Assembly: GCF_003628145.1 (NCBI RefSeq)
Contig: NZ_RBZV01000011.1
Location: forward strand, 119,573 to 183,572
DNA from: Trinickia fusca
Lineage (GTDB): Bacteria > Pseudomonadota > Gammaproteobacteria > Burkholderiales > Burkholderiaceae
Direction of reading: 5' to 3'
DNA length: 64,000 nucleotides
Shown here: positions 58,601 to 63,914 of the stretch, piece by piece
How positions within the stretch are numbered: position 1 is the stretch's first letter
Layout of the letters: each line of letters opens with the position of its first letter
Notes under the pieces: model-generated
What the model saw: the letters and a program-made list of their open reading frames with translations, nothing else
Told to the model about the DNA's origin: nothing
Database searches by the model: none
Made by a program: the position numbers and the translations under genes

Positions 58601-61308
58601 CGGTCAGCGTGGGCGGCAGCTCGAGCCATGCACAATCGCAGAGCAGCGCGGTGGTGAACGACGGCACCGCGCTCAAGGCAGGCGGCGACGTGAAGATCGT
58701 CGCCACGGGCAGCGGCGCGGTGGATGCCAATGGTGTGCCGCTCGATGGAGACATCAACTCGCACGGCACGCAGATCAGCGGTCAGAACGTGACGCTGAAC
58801 GCGGCGCACGATTTGAACCTGCAAAGCGCGCAGGACACGAACCAGCAGACGAGTAGCAACAGCAGCAGCGGCGGGAGCGTGGGGGTGGGCCTGGGCATCG
58901 GCGGCGAGCAGAACGGTTTCACGATCGAACTGGCGGCCAATCGCGCAAAGGGCCACGCGAAGGGCAACGGCACGACGAACCTGGACACGCAGGTGACGGC
59001 GAGCCAGACGCTGTCGATCACGAGCGGCCGGGACACGAACCTGCGCGGGGCGGAGGTGTCAGGCAATACGGTGAAGGCGGACGTGGGGCGCGATCTGAAC
59101 GTCCAGAGCCCGCAGGATACGAACGTGTACGACAGCCAGCAGATGAGCGCGGGTGTGCAGATGAGCATCTGCTTCCCGCCGCTCTGCGTCGGACAGACGG
59201 TGAGCGGCTCGGCCAACTTTGCGCAGCAGTCGATTAAGGCGAACTACCAGTCGGTCAATCAGCAAAGCGGGATCTTCGCGGGCCAGGGCGGCTTCGATGT
59301 GAACGTGGGCCGCCATACGCAGCTCGACGGTGGTGCGATCGCGAGCACGGCGAGCGCGGACAAGAACACGCTGTCGACGCAGACGTTCGGGTACACGAAC
59401 CTGCATAACGAGGCGAGCTACTCGGGCGAGAGCGTGGGCTTTAGCCTGAGTGGGGGAATGGGCAAGAGCACGCCGGATGGCGCGAGCTTCAGCGCGCCGC
59501 CGGTGCAGACGCCGAGCAACACGGCTGGGCCGTCGAACTCGGCGGGCCTGGGGCCGAGCGGCTTCGGGGCGGCGGGCACGAGCGACAGCGCGTCGGGGAC
59601 GACATATGCGGTGGTAAGCCCGGGAACGATCACGGTGCGCGGGGATACGGGCACGGGGCACGACAGCACGGCGGGGCTGGATCGGGATGCGACGCACGCG
59701 AATGGGTCGGTGACGAACTCGTTCAATGCGCAGAAGGTACAGGACGACTTGGCGGTGCAGCAGCTGACGGTCCAGGTGGGGATGCAGGCGGCGGGGGATG
59801 TGGCCGATGCGTTGAAGAAGCGGGCAGACGATCGGGCTCAGAAGGATAAGGTCGCGCTCGACGAGGCCATCAAATCGGGTGACCCGGATGCGATAGCCAA
59901 GGCTCAGCAGACGGCGGATGCGTCGGCGTTCGAGGCGAAGCTGTGGAGTGAGGACGGTGGCGCGGCGCGCACGGGGCTGCATACGCTAGTGGCGGCTACC
60001 GGGGCGGCGCTGGGGGGAGGAAGCGTCCCGGGCGCAGTGCTCGGCACGATCGCGGGGGATACGGCGGGCGGGTGGGCGAATTCGACGTTCGGGGACACGC
60101 TCGGGGGGAGGTTGCTGACAAATATCGCCTCGGGGACAGCGGGGGCGCTCGCGGGTTGGGCTGCTGGGGGCAGCGGGGGGGCCTGGAGCGGGGCGAATGG
60201 GGCGTTCGGTGCTGATCTTTACAATCGGCAACTTCACCCCGATGAAGGAAAGAAGTTAAGGGATCTGCAGAAGGGCAAAAGCGCTGAGGAACAACACAAG
60301 CTGGCTGCTGCCGAGTGCGCGCTGGTGCAATGTGCTGCGGGCGTGCCGGACAGCGATCCAGACAAGGCTGCGCTGGTGCAGCTACAGAACGAAGGTCAGC
60401 AATATACGAAGCAGCAGAACGACTTGATAGCGGCAGGCGCCTTTGATGGGTACGGCGCAGCAGACAGGTTCAATGATTGGTACGACCGCAATCAGATGTC
60501 GAATCGCTTGACCGGTGCGGTCCAAGGCGTCGGAAGTGCAGCAGTCGCGGCGGGCGCAGTCGGCGCCGGCTGTGCGTCGTTAGTGGGATGTGGGCTCGGC
60601 GCGGCAGTGGCCACGGGCGCACTGGATTACTCCAAGGCGGGCTTTACGGAGATGGTAAGCGGCAATCCGACGTCGACCTACGGGGAGCAGGTGCTGGAAA
60701 GCCTTGGGATGAGCCAGTATGCAGCGGGGCTGACATATGCAGGGCTTAACTTGGGGGCAGCGGCCGGGAGTGTCGCGGCCAATAACGCGGCGGCTCAAGC
60801 CGCTGCGCGGGGCGTGCCGCAGTCAGCGGAAGCGGTACAGGCTGGGATTAAATATGATCTGACACAACAGGTTGCCGATTTGCGCGCAACGTTGACGGGC
60901 AGCGCTAAGACCAGCGGCAATATGGGGGTGGCGCAGATTAACATTCCTGGCGTTCAACAGACAATGGCGGCGTCCAGCCAAATTGCCAATCCAACAGAAG
61001 CCCAACAAGCTCTAGGCTTCGTTGGACAGGTTCAGGAGACATTCCCTAGTTCCAGTGTTTGGACGGGCGGAAATGATCCTGTACTTCTCAACCGGAGCGT
61101 CGACTCCGAAGCCAAGATATTGAATAACGTTGCGGCGCAGCTTGGCGATAACACGTCGGTCAGCGGCACCATCAACCTGTTTACCGAGCGGGCACCGTGT
61201 GCTAGCTGTTCGAACGTGATTCAGCAGTTTCAGGAGAAGTATCCAAATATCAAAATCAACGTTATGGATAATGGCGGAGTCGTCAAGCCAACGAAACCGG
61301 GAAATTGA
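49603..61308 (+). CDS. cdiA: CdiA-like filamentous toxin with LYN-delimited deaminase tip
   Basis: A 3901-residue exoprotein. An extended signal peptide region (MNRLCYRVIFNAVRGLWMAV...) leads to the TPS domain (about 70-360) with NPSGIFCNGCGFIN at 185-198. Next come FHA-type beta-helix repeats, including three ~220-260-residue near-identical units (534-1256), then hemagglutinin repeats. DLYN at 3538-3541 separates the conserved stalk from a 360-residue variable tip. The tip ends in a putative deaminase domain: DSEAKIL (3834-3840), TINLFTERAPCASC with zinc cysteines C3866 and C3869, then YPNIKINV. This resembles the BURPS668_1122-type toxin deaminases. The tip is AT-richer than the stalk. Immunity gene follows by one base. 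Confidence 0.9.
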   Translation: MNRLCYRVIFNAVRGLWMAVQETAASFGKGRHTGVGAAGRAGRAPLQPFAMLPMQHIAFAALCVFGMQPVLVQAQVIAAPSGASGNKPVVGVTANGVPIVQITTPNAAGLSNNVYTQYNVGSQGLILNNSPGTTQTQQGGYVAGNPYLSSNGARVIVNQVVGGNPSRLLGYTEVAGQQAEVVIANPSGIFCNGCGFINTSRGILTTGTPVFGGTGSLDAFHVTGGAIQIGSAGLNSAGVDQVDLIARSVQVNGKVWANRQLNVVAGANDVNHADLSTHALPADGNQPAVAIDVAQLGGMYAGKIRLVGTEAGVGVNSLGTIEAQSGDIALSSQGKVTLAGSTSASGNVQIQAAGDVSNSGALYAAQSATVGSQGHVTNSGTLAALGSTTVSGASIDSSGGLGAGVDANGHLIGTGNLTVTATGASSMTGQNLAGGSLTASGSSLNLTGAQTVANGSATLTATGAGGDTGNITHTGATLSAGGGARLGATGAVTNDKAQVRAAQLNVNAASLSNRGGQLVQSGSGSSTMTVTGSVDNTQGVIQADGGATLTAANVTNTAGRIVSLNADGLSLNASGQISNAAGTTAQGLVGGVIGGKGNVTVQASSLTNSGTLTAVQALNATVKGSLDNSGGKIETNQLTLSAASLTNEGGTLTQLGTGPTSMTVGNVIDNANGGVIETNSQDLTLAPASLNNNGGTITHAGTGTLTITAGNGAGSFTNAGGTVVGNGRIAVSAAGIQNNSGSIAAGKTLNVSTSGNVDNTQGVIQADGGATLTATNVTNTAGRIVSLNADGLSLNASGQISNAVGTTAQGLAGGVIGGKGNVTVQANSLTNSGTLTAVQALNATVKGSLDNSGGKISGAAVTANASSLKNVHGAITGATVSLTMPQLDNSGGQIETNQLTLSATNLTNEGGTLTQLGTGPMTMTVGNVIDNANGGVIETNSQDLTLAPASLNNNGGTITHAGTGTLTITAGNGAGSLTNVAGKIAGNGQVAISAGGIQNNSGAITASKTLNVSTSGNVDNTQGLLQADGGATLTAANVTNTAGRIVSLNADGLSLSASGQISNAAGTTAQGLVGGVIGGKGNVTVQANSLTNSGTLTALQALNATVKGSLDNSGGKMSGAAVTANASSLKDVHGTITGATVSLTMPQLDNSGGQIETNQLTLSATNLTNEGGTLTQLGTGPMTMTVGNVIDNANGGVIETNSQDLTLAPASLNNNGGTITHAGTGTLTITAGNGAGSLANVAGKIVGHGQVAVSAANLDNTGGSLTARGPLSATVAGALNNTGGVLHSDTNLKATSGAALTNVGGKINVGTATSAGTANTLSLSAASIDNTRGSIQNAGTGATTVSGTNQIVNSNAGGATGMGSITGGGNVTLTTAALSNTQGGQLSGTNLQINAGNLDNTGGLIGNIAHASGDVGISTTGTVNNAGEISASRNLSITTSSLSGGGVYNAGGDVTFNLQGDFSNGPGYQFNAGHSLTFNLPGTFSNSGSLVVFNNLGINASNINNTGALTAGGLLSTHSNTLTNTGSIVGGSVSLNATQTLSNLGTSALIGATDTAGTLELLAPDIENRDDTTATDAQASTTIYGLGKVVLAGGKDASGNYTNANLIRNQSALIQSGGDMEIHADLVTNTRRVVTTTGFTSSVDPALLERYGISMSGCVADPVYAAACSGQDVGWGSVPNPKQIGGVFTEPPHGGQWNSGYQDTTYTGVAVANTIASISPKSQIVAGGNLNASSVGIFQVYWSQLAATGNLAAPKKLDDNSWVGQTAPKVIVTYSGEYHYNNYDNSEHNWQLPFGDAPFVGNRPGGYDQPAPADIHTYALPGYESSVTSNGTISGTGVTINNTGGNAGITPLGLSPGETLTGVGAGTVSGQVRTDTVAGGPAPIAIIHGNAGIGAAGIEGAHAPVAIIRGIPGGGAGGASDPIFGKATALPVLNNLSVPQGGLFKADVAPNAPYLVETNPAFTNLHQWLSSDYYYQQLSFNPAQIHERLGDGFYEQRLVQNQVLSLTGKSVLGNYADTQAEYQALMTSGAKLAKSLSLAPGMGLSAQQVAALTDNVVIMQTQVVDGHSVLVPVVYLAQASRQDMSGGPVIAAKDIDLENTQGFHNSGTIIASDSMTIDAQSIDNKNGKLQSGGLMKLTTKGDIDLTSATVNAGSLGLSADGNLILDTAANTLTQLTADGGYRTTTTLGPSASLHVDGDAVIGTGGNFEQNAASLSVGGDLLTGIKGNWTLGTQLTGEHKVGYGGNGISDTNFTSLIGSSVKVKGTSTLLVDGDLTAIGANLKLDGGGTIVTGGNVSLLASRSTSTAHSNGSDSDYSADIRQADDTVTGTTLKSDHSLAVAAGKDLTITGSTIDLKHGKASLGAAGDVKIGAAAETHFSDVYEQGSHSGFGSHSSHVDHVVETTQLSDGSSISADSVAIESFKKNIAVTGSVIGGSSGVSLTAKAGNIDISAATETDEDSEFHERKQSGFTGASGGVGFGYGSSDQKDQFNGTSITQSQSRSLVGSGAGNVSISAGKDLHIGGSDIIANKAQDDTKDKTGNIAIQAQNITIDPGQDAEQSHEEQSGHSSGISMSIVGTPLDTIRNTRTAASTGKAVQRLQQTSAAVGAGSADAPSVALSFGSSSSSSTTDQSSTVNAGSTILGGGNVSLTAIGGAVTDANGKPLDGDLTVSGSTITAKGIATLEANRNVALQTSTDQSRQNTQSSSSKSSLTIASPGLGDITRWVTGAPNSSGVSSSPYNASRSSDNGNADTTKQTATVVTGSSVAVRSKKGDVNVIGSGIVGTQNVDVIANQGAINVLAGLETNNTHEESSGHQIGSLGSNGTSTGFTVGVSRNHLVQDSAEQMQSKIRSQIVSTEGDVTLNAKRDLTVKGADVSAGQNLTLMGQNVTLDPGTDAQQMSMSQSASQYGTTLALGGLAGNTIATINQSLNQAQQTHDKRLQALYGAQAGLAAYGAYAATAGATSVAANAGASAAANTATSAGTNAATNAKQGAKPTLVKVTVSVGGSSSHAQSQSSAVVNDGTALKAGGDVKIVATGSGAVDANGVPLDGDINSHGTQISGQNVTLNAAHDLNLQSAQDTNQQTSSNSSSGGSVGVGLGIGGEQNGFTIELAANRAKGHAKGNGTTNLDTQVTASQTLSITSGRDTNLRGAEVSGNTVKADVGRDLNVQSPQDTNVYDSQQMSAGVQMSICFPPLCVGQTVSGSANFAQQSIKANYQSVNQQSGIFAGQGGFDVNVGRHTQLDGGAIASTASADKNTLSTQTFGYTNLHNEASYSGESVGFSLSGGMGKSTPDGASFSAPPVQTPSNTAGPSNSAGLGPSGFGAAGTSDSASGTTYAVVSPGTITVRGDTGTGHDSTAGLDRDATHANGSVTNSFNAQKVQDDLAVQQLTVQVGMQAAGDVADALKKRADDRAQKDKVALDEAIKSGDPDAIAKAQQTADASAFEAKLWSEDGGAARTGLHTLVAATGAALGGGSVPGAVLGTIAGDTAGGWANSTFGDTLGGRLLTNIASGTAGALAGWAAGGSGGAWSGANGAFGADLYNRQLHPDEGKKLRDLQKGKSAEEQHKLAAAECALVQCAAGVPDSDPDKAALVQLQNEGQQYTKQQNDLIAAGAFDGYGAADRFNDWYDRNQMSNRLTGAVQGVGSAAVAAGAVGAGCASLVGCGLGAAVATGALDYSKAGFTEMVSGNPTSTYGEQVLESLGMSQYAAGLTYAGLNLGAAAGSVAANNAAAQAAARGVPQSAEAVQAGIKYDLTQQVADLRATLTGSAKTSGNMGVAQINIPGVQQTMAASSQIANPTEAQQALGFVGQVQETFPSSSVWTGGNDPVLLNRSVDSEAKILNNVAAQLGDNTSVSGTINLFTERAPCASCSNVIQQFQEKYPNIKINVMDNGGVVKPTKPGN
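51202..53370 (+). repeat. Three long tandem repeats inside cdiA
   Basis: Units start at 51202 (669 bp), 51871 (783 bp) and 52654 (~717 bp). Each begins with the VDNTQG-x-x-QADGGATLTA segment and shares GTTAQGL and NVIDNANGGVIETN. Unit 1 lacks a 38-residue segment (SGAAVTANASS...NSGGQ) found in units 2 and 3. Identity is high at DNA level, so copy number may vary by recombination. Confidence 0.9.
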
Positions 61309-61309
61309 T

Positions 61310-61666
61310 ATGAGTGATGACAGCGTTGATCGAGTGCCGTACGAAACCATCAAGGCGTTGGCGCTTGATGCTTATTACGATTCCTGTAGAGATAATGCGC
61401 TCATGAGCGGGTGGTCTCACAGAGAAGTGCTGGGGAGTGTTGACTATGCGTTCGAGGTTGCATACGAGTCCCAGATCGAGAACCTAATGCTGTGCGTGGT
61501 TCAGTTGATACTGTCGGGCGGGTGGTATCAGGAGGCCGAACAGAGAATGAGAAGTAGGATCTCCGACCAACTCTCTGTGGACGGCTTGGACAATCTTCTA
61601 CAAGGGATTCCAACGGAGGAGGCCGAGCTGTTCAAACACGACCTGAAAATCCTCAAGTTGGTCTGA
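61310..61666 (+). CDS. cdiI: Candidate CDI immunity protein
   Basis: A 118-residue acidic, mostly helical protein with no recognised family. Its place, one base after the CdiA stop and before a terminator, is that of CdiI, which binds and blocks the cognate toxin in the cytoplasm. It has lower GC than the neighbours, like the toxin tip, as expected for exchange as one module. Start 61310 is the first ATG after the CdiA stop; the frame from 61271 overlaps cdiA. Confidence 0.75.
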   Translation: MSDDSVDRVPYETIKALALDAYYDSCRDNALMSGWSHREVLGSVDYAFEVAYESQIENLMLCVVQLILSGGWYQEAEQRMRSRISDQLSVDGLDNLLQGIPTEEAELFKHDLKILKLV

Positions 61667-61682
61667 TGTTCCGGCCTCGAAA

Positions 61683-61717
61683 AAACGGTAAGCCCAGCGT
61701 AGACGGGCTTACCGTTT
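61683..61717. terminator. Strong terminator of the CDI operon
   Basis: A perfect 13-bp inverted repeat (61683-61695 with 61705-61717) with a 9-base loop, A-rich on the left and T's on the right. It starts 17 bases after the immunity gene stop and separates the operon from the mobile-like region downstream. Confidence 0.85.
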
Positions 61718-61774
61718 GCGGCGCCGTTCAAGCGTGGGTGATAACGAGCCTGCCGAGCTGAACTTCGATCCTGA

Positions 61775-62239
61775 CGCGCTGACCGGGATCGGCTGATTCC
61801 GATCGGCGATCGGGCGCTGGCGTGGATCAGGAAGTACCTCGATGAAGTGAGGCCGCAGCTTGCACTGGCGAGCGACACGGGGACGCTGTTCCTGGCGGTG
61901 ACGGGAGACAGCATCGGCACGCGCAGCTTGGGGCTGCTGGTATCGGACTACATCAAGCGTTCGGGGGTAGACAAGCGCGGCTCGTGCCACCTGTTCCGGC
62001 ACACGATGGCGACGCTGATGCTGGAGAACGGGGCGGACGTGCGGTTCGTGCAGGTGATGCTGGGGCATGCGCAACTCACGAGCACGCAGATTTACACGCA
62101 GGTGGCTATCCGGGCGTTGAAGGAGATTCACACGGCGACGCACCCGGCGCGGCTGGAGCGGCGCGAGGAGGCCGAGCGGATCGAGCAGACGCAACCGAAC
62201 CGGTTGCTCAAGCGAGTGTATGGGCAGAAGGAAGCATGA
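61775..62239 (+). pseudogene. Tyrosine recombinase remnant (C-terminal part)
   Basis: Open from a stop at 61772 to TGA at 62239. It encodes LIPIGDRALAWIRKYLDEVRP, then HLFRHTMATLMLENGADVRFVQVMLGHAQLTSTQIYT with the HxxR, H and nucleophile Tyr of XerC/D-type integrases. The N-terminal core-binding domain and the first catalytic Arg are missing, so it is not expected to be active. A shorter product from GTG 61847 is possible. It marks past integration next to the CDI locus. Confidence 0.8.
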
Positions 62240-62298
62240 CGAATGTGCTGACTGTGACTGTGCGGTTGGGAACGGTGGCACGCCATAATTATTGCAGC

Positions 62299-62304
62299 TA
62301 CAAT
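62299..62304 (+). promoter_or_regulatory. -10 box directly before brnT
   Basis: TACAAT lies 8 bases before the brnT ATG with TGGCAC at 62276-62281 as a weak -35 (17-base spacer). The transcript could be nearly leaderless. An ATAATTAT palindrome at 62285-62292 lies within it, a possible BrnA operator. Confidence 0.4.
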
Positions 62305-62312
62305 AAATCCAC

Positions 62313-62582
62313 ATGAAAATCGAGTTCGATCCCGCCAAGGATGCCAGCAACAGCCGAAAGCACGGCGTTTCGCTGGCTCGGGCGAGCGAGTTGGATTGGG
62401 GCACGGCGCAAGTCGAGGAGGACAACCGCTTCGACTACGCCGAAGACCGATTCATCGGCTATGCGCTGTTAGGTGATCGGCTGTACTGCGTGGCGTTTAC
62501 GTATCGGAATGACGTCATACGTGTCATCAGCCTTCGCAAAGCCAACCGCAGAGAGGTTCAACGCTATGAGCAGCAAACGTAA
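62313..62582 (+). CDS. brnT: BrnT-family ribonuclease toxin
   Basis: An 89-residue toxin of type II BrnTA systems. The N-terminus EFDPAKDASNSRKHGVSLARASEL and the end VIRVISLRKANRREVQRYE are diagnostic of BrnT. It has a RelE-like RNase fold. No ribosome site is seen. It overlaps brnA by 17 bases (62566-62582); toxin-first order is normal for brnTA. Confidence 0.92.
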   Translation: MKIEFDPAKDASNSRKHGVSLARASELDWGTAQVEEDNRFDYAEDRFIGYALLGDRLYCVAFTYRNDVIRVISLRKANRREVQRYEQQT

Positions 62583-62874
62583 ATTGATTTACCCGAGCGA
62601 CGAGGAAGACGCGGCGATCCGGCGTGGCATTGCCGCCGACCCGGATACGCGGGAGCTGAGCGATGAGGAGTTCAAGCGCTTGCGTCCGTTCGAAGAGGTG
62701 ATGGCCAAGCGCCGTGCCGGGCGTCCGCCGCTGGAGCGGCCGAAAGAGCAGGTCAGCATTCGATACGACGCGGATGTCTTGGATGCGTTTCGTGCCACGG
62801 GTGAGGGCTGGCAAACGAGAATCAATGCGGCGCTGCGGGTGTATCTGTCGGAGCATCCGCTGCGCAAAGCGTAG
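62566..62874 (+). CDS. brnA: BrnA-family antitoxin
   Basis: A 102-residue antitoxin. The acidic N-terminal half (YPSDEEDAAIRRGIAADPDTRELSDEEF) binds the toxin, and the C-terminal ribbon-helix-helix (KEQVSIRYDADVLDAFRATGEGWQTRINAALRVYL) binds the operator. Start 62566 gives the family form. It lies in a noncoding-rich region between a recombinase remnant and a palindrome array. Confidence 0.9.
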   Translation: MSSKRKLIYPSDEEDAAIRRGIAADPDTRELSDEEFKRLRPFEEVMAKRRAGRPPLERPKEQVSIRYDADVLDAFRATGEGWQTRINAALRVYLSEHPLRKA

Positions 62875-63053
62875 TGGTCTGCGGCCTTCTCTTTAGCCAG
62901 CGATGCTCGACGCTGTGCCGAATGGTGCCGCCGACATCAAAGATGTGCGGGCCTGTCGGCCCGATGGTGAAGGGGGGCCAGCGGCCCTATCGGGCCGAAG
63001 CGCACGAAGGGCCGGGGGTAAATCTCGTGCCGGCGTTGCCGTCCCGAGATTGA

Positions 63054-63146
63054 ACATAACGCTGGGAAATTAGCGAGTTCTGCCGGGCGGTCGGAGGAAT
63101 TGGAGTCAGGTGCCCGCCCGGCAGAACACGCTAATTTGCGTTATGT
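63054..63146 (+). repeat. 93-bp imperfect palindrome, attC-like architecture
   Basis: The left arm 63054-63090 pairs with the right arm 63114-63146. ACATAACGC matches GCGTTATGT, then AAATTAGCG matches CGCTAATTT, then a 14-bp GC-rich stem. A 4-base bulge (TGGG) lies only on the left arm and one A-A mismatch is present. Outer boxes ACATAAC and GTTATGT resemble integron R''/R' boxes only in part (RYYYAAC and GTTRRRY). Confidence 0.6.
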
Positions 63147-63272
63147 CTGGCGCCCCCGGCCCGAGTCACGCGCGCGGGGCGCGCATGATGATTCCCGTCC
63201 GCCCCCAAGGGGCTCCCCATCAAGCCGCCTTCGGCGGAAACCAACCCCCAACGTAAAAAGCGCGGTTTGGCA

Positions 63273-63306
63273 TGCGGTGCAAGCCGCGGAGTCGTCTTGC
63301 ACCGCA
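63273..63306 (+). repeat. 11-bp perfect inverted repeat
   Basis: Arms 63273-63283 and 63296-63306 (TGCGGTGCAAG and its complement), loop of 12. Confidence 0.85.
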
Positions 63307-63331
63307 CGGCCTGAGCGTGGCGAACCGATCG

Positions 63332-63378
63332 CCGTCAAGGCCAAGCCCTGCGGGCGCGCTGACGCGCGGCCTTGACGG
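63332..63378 (+). repeat. 11-bp perfect inverted repeat with inner hairpin
   Basis: Arms 63332-63342 and 63368-63378 (CCGTCAAGGCC and complement). The loop holds its own GCGCG-ctga-CGCGC hairpin. Confidence 0.85.
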
Positions 63379-63448
63379 GTTTGGCGTGAGGGACCGAACC
63401 AAGTTGCCGCCTGACTGTTAACTGCATTGGTCTGCATGCGCCGAGGTT

Positions 63449-63493
63449 CCGCCGGGTTTGCCGTCGCACTGCGTGCGCCGTCAAACCCGGCGG
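63449..63493 (+). repeat. 12-bp perfect inverted repeat with inner hairpin
   Basis: Arms 63449-63460 and 63482-63493 (CCGCCGGGTTTG and complement). The loop holds CGCAC-tgc-GTGCG. Confidence 0.85.
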
Positions 63494-63659
63494 GCGAAGA
63501 AGGCTTGGTAAGCGGGGCATGCTGCTTCTGGCAAACTCGCGTCTTGAGGGCGAAAACCGCGTCTGGGGCAAAAAATTGTTCGCAGCGGGTCACGTCGGGG
63601 GAAATCGGGCTGCAAAGCCAAGCTGCGTCTAGGCGAGCGGGGCATCGACAACGGCGGGG

Positions 63660-63914
63660 GTGTCGGGGCGTGCTGATCTTTACAATTGGCAGTTGCATCG
63701 CGACAAAGATCCGAAGAAGGACGAAAGGAAAAGGCTTGACGCGCTGGAGGAAGGGAAGAGCCCTGAAGAGACGCAACGGTATGAAGATGCGGCGTGCTAT
63801 CGGATCCAGTGCGCAGCTGGGCTGTCGAGCGATAATCCGAATTACCAGGCCAAATGGGACTCGCAGCAGCGCGGGGCTGGATATCTGAAGGAGCAGGGTG
63901 ATCTGTGGAGTTGA
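63660..63914 (+). pseudogene. Orphan CdiA C-terminal fragment starting at the LYN motif
   Basis: The frame opens after a stop at 63630 and shows homology to CdiA from ADLYN onward: ADLYNWQLHRDKDPKK against ADLYNRQLHPDEGKK, then EEGKSPEETQRYEDAACYRIQCAAGL against QKGKSAEEQHKLAAAECALVQCAAGV. It stops at 63914 with no toxin domain and no upstream stalk. The boundary at the LYN motif matches the usual exchange point of CdiA-CT modules. GTG at 63660 is only a nominal start. The last 86 bases of the window show no further feature. Confidence 0.75.

Larger units (their letters stand above)
62875..63659 (+). other. Noncoding hairpin-rich region
   Basis: About 785 bases without a supported gene. It contains at least eight inverted repeats: CGGGCC/GGCCCG at 62948-62963, GGCCCGAT/ATCGGGCC at 62958-62996, the large palindrome at 63054-63146, a small one at 63225-63237, and the three long ones listed separately. 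It may be an integration or structured-RNA region. Confidence 0.7.

Noticed and set aside
49543..58956. Several long antisense frames (49543-51813, 51979-53346, 53413-55308, 57370-58956) opposite cdiA
   Set aside because: They mirror the repeats and codon bias of cdiA and have no signal or domain.
62276..62296. TGGCACG ... TTGCA before brnT as a sigma-54 promoter
   Set aside because: Spacing between GG and GC is 15 bases instead of 10.
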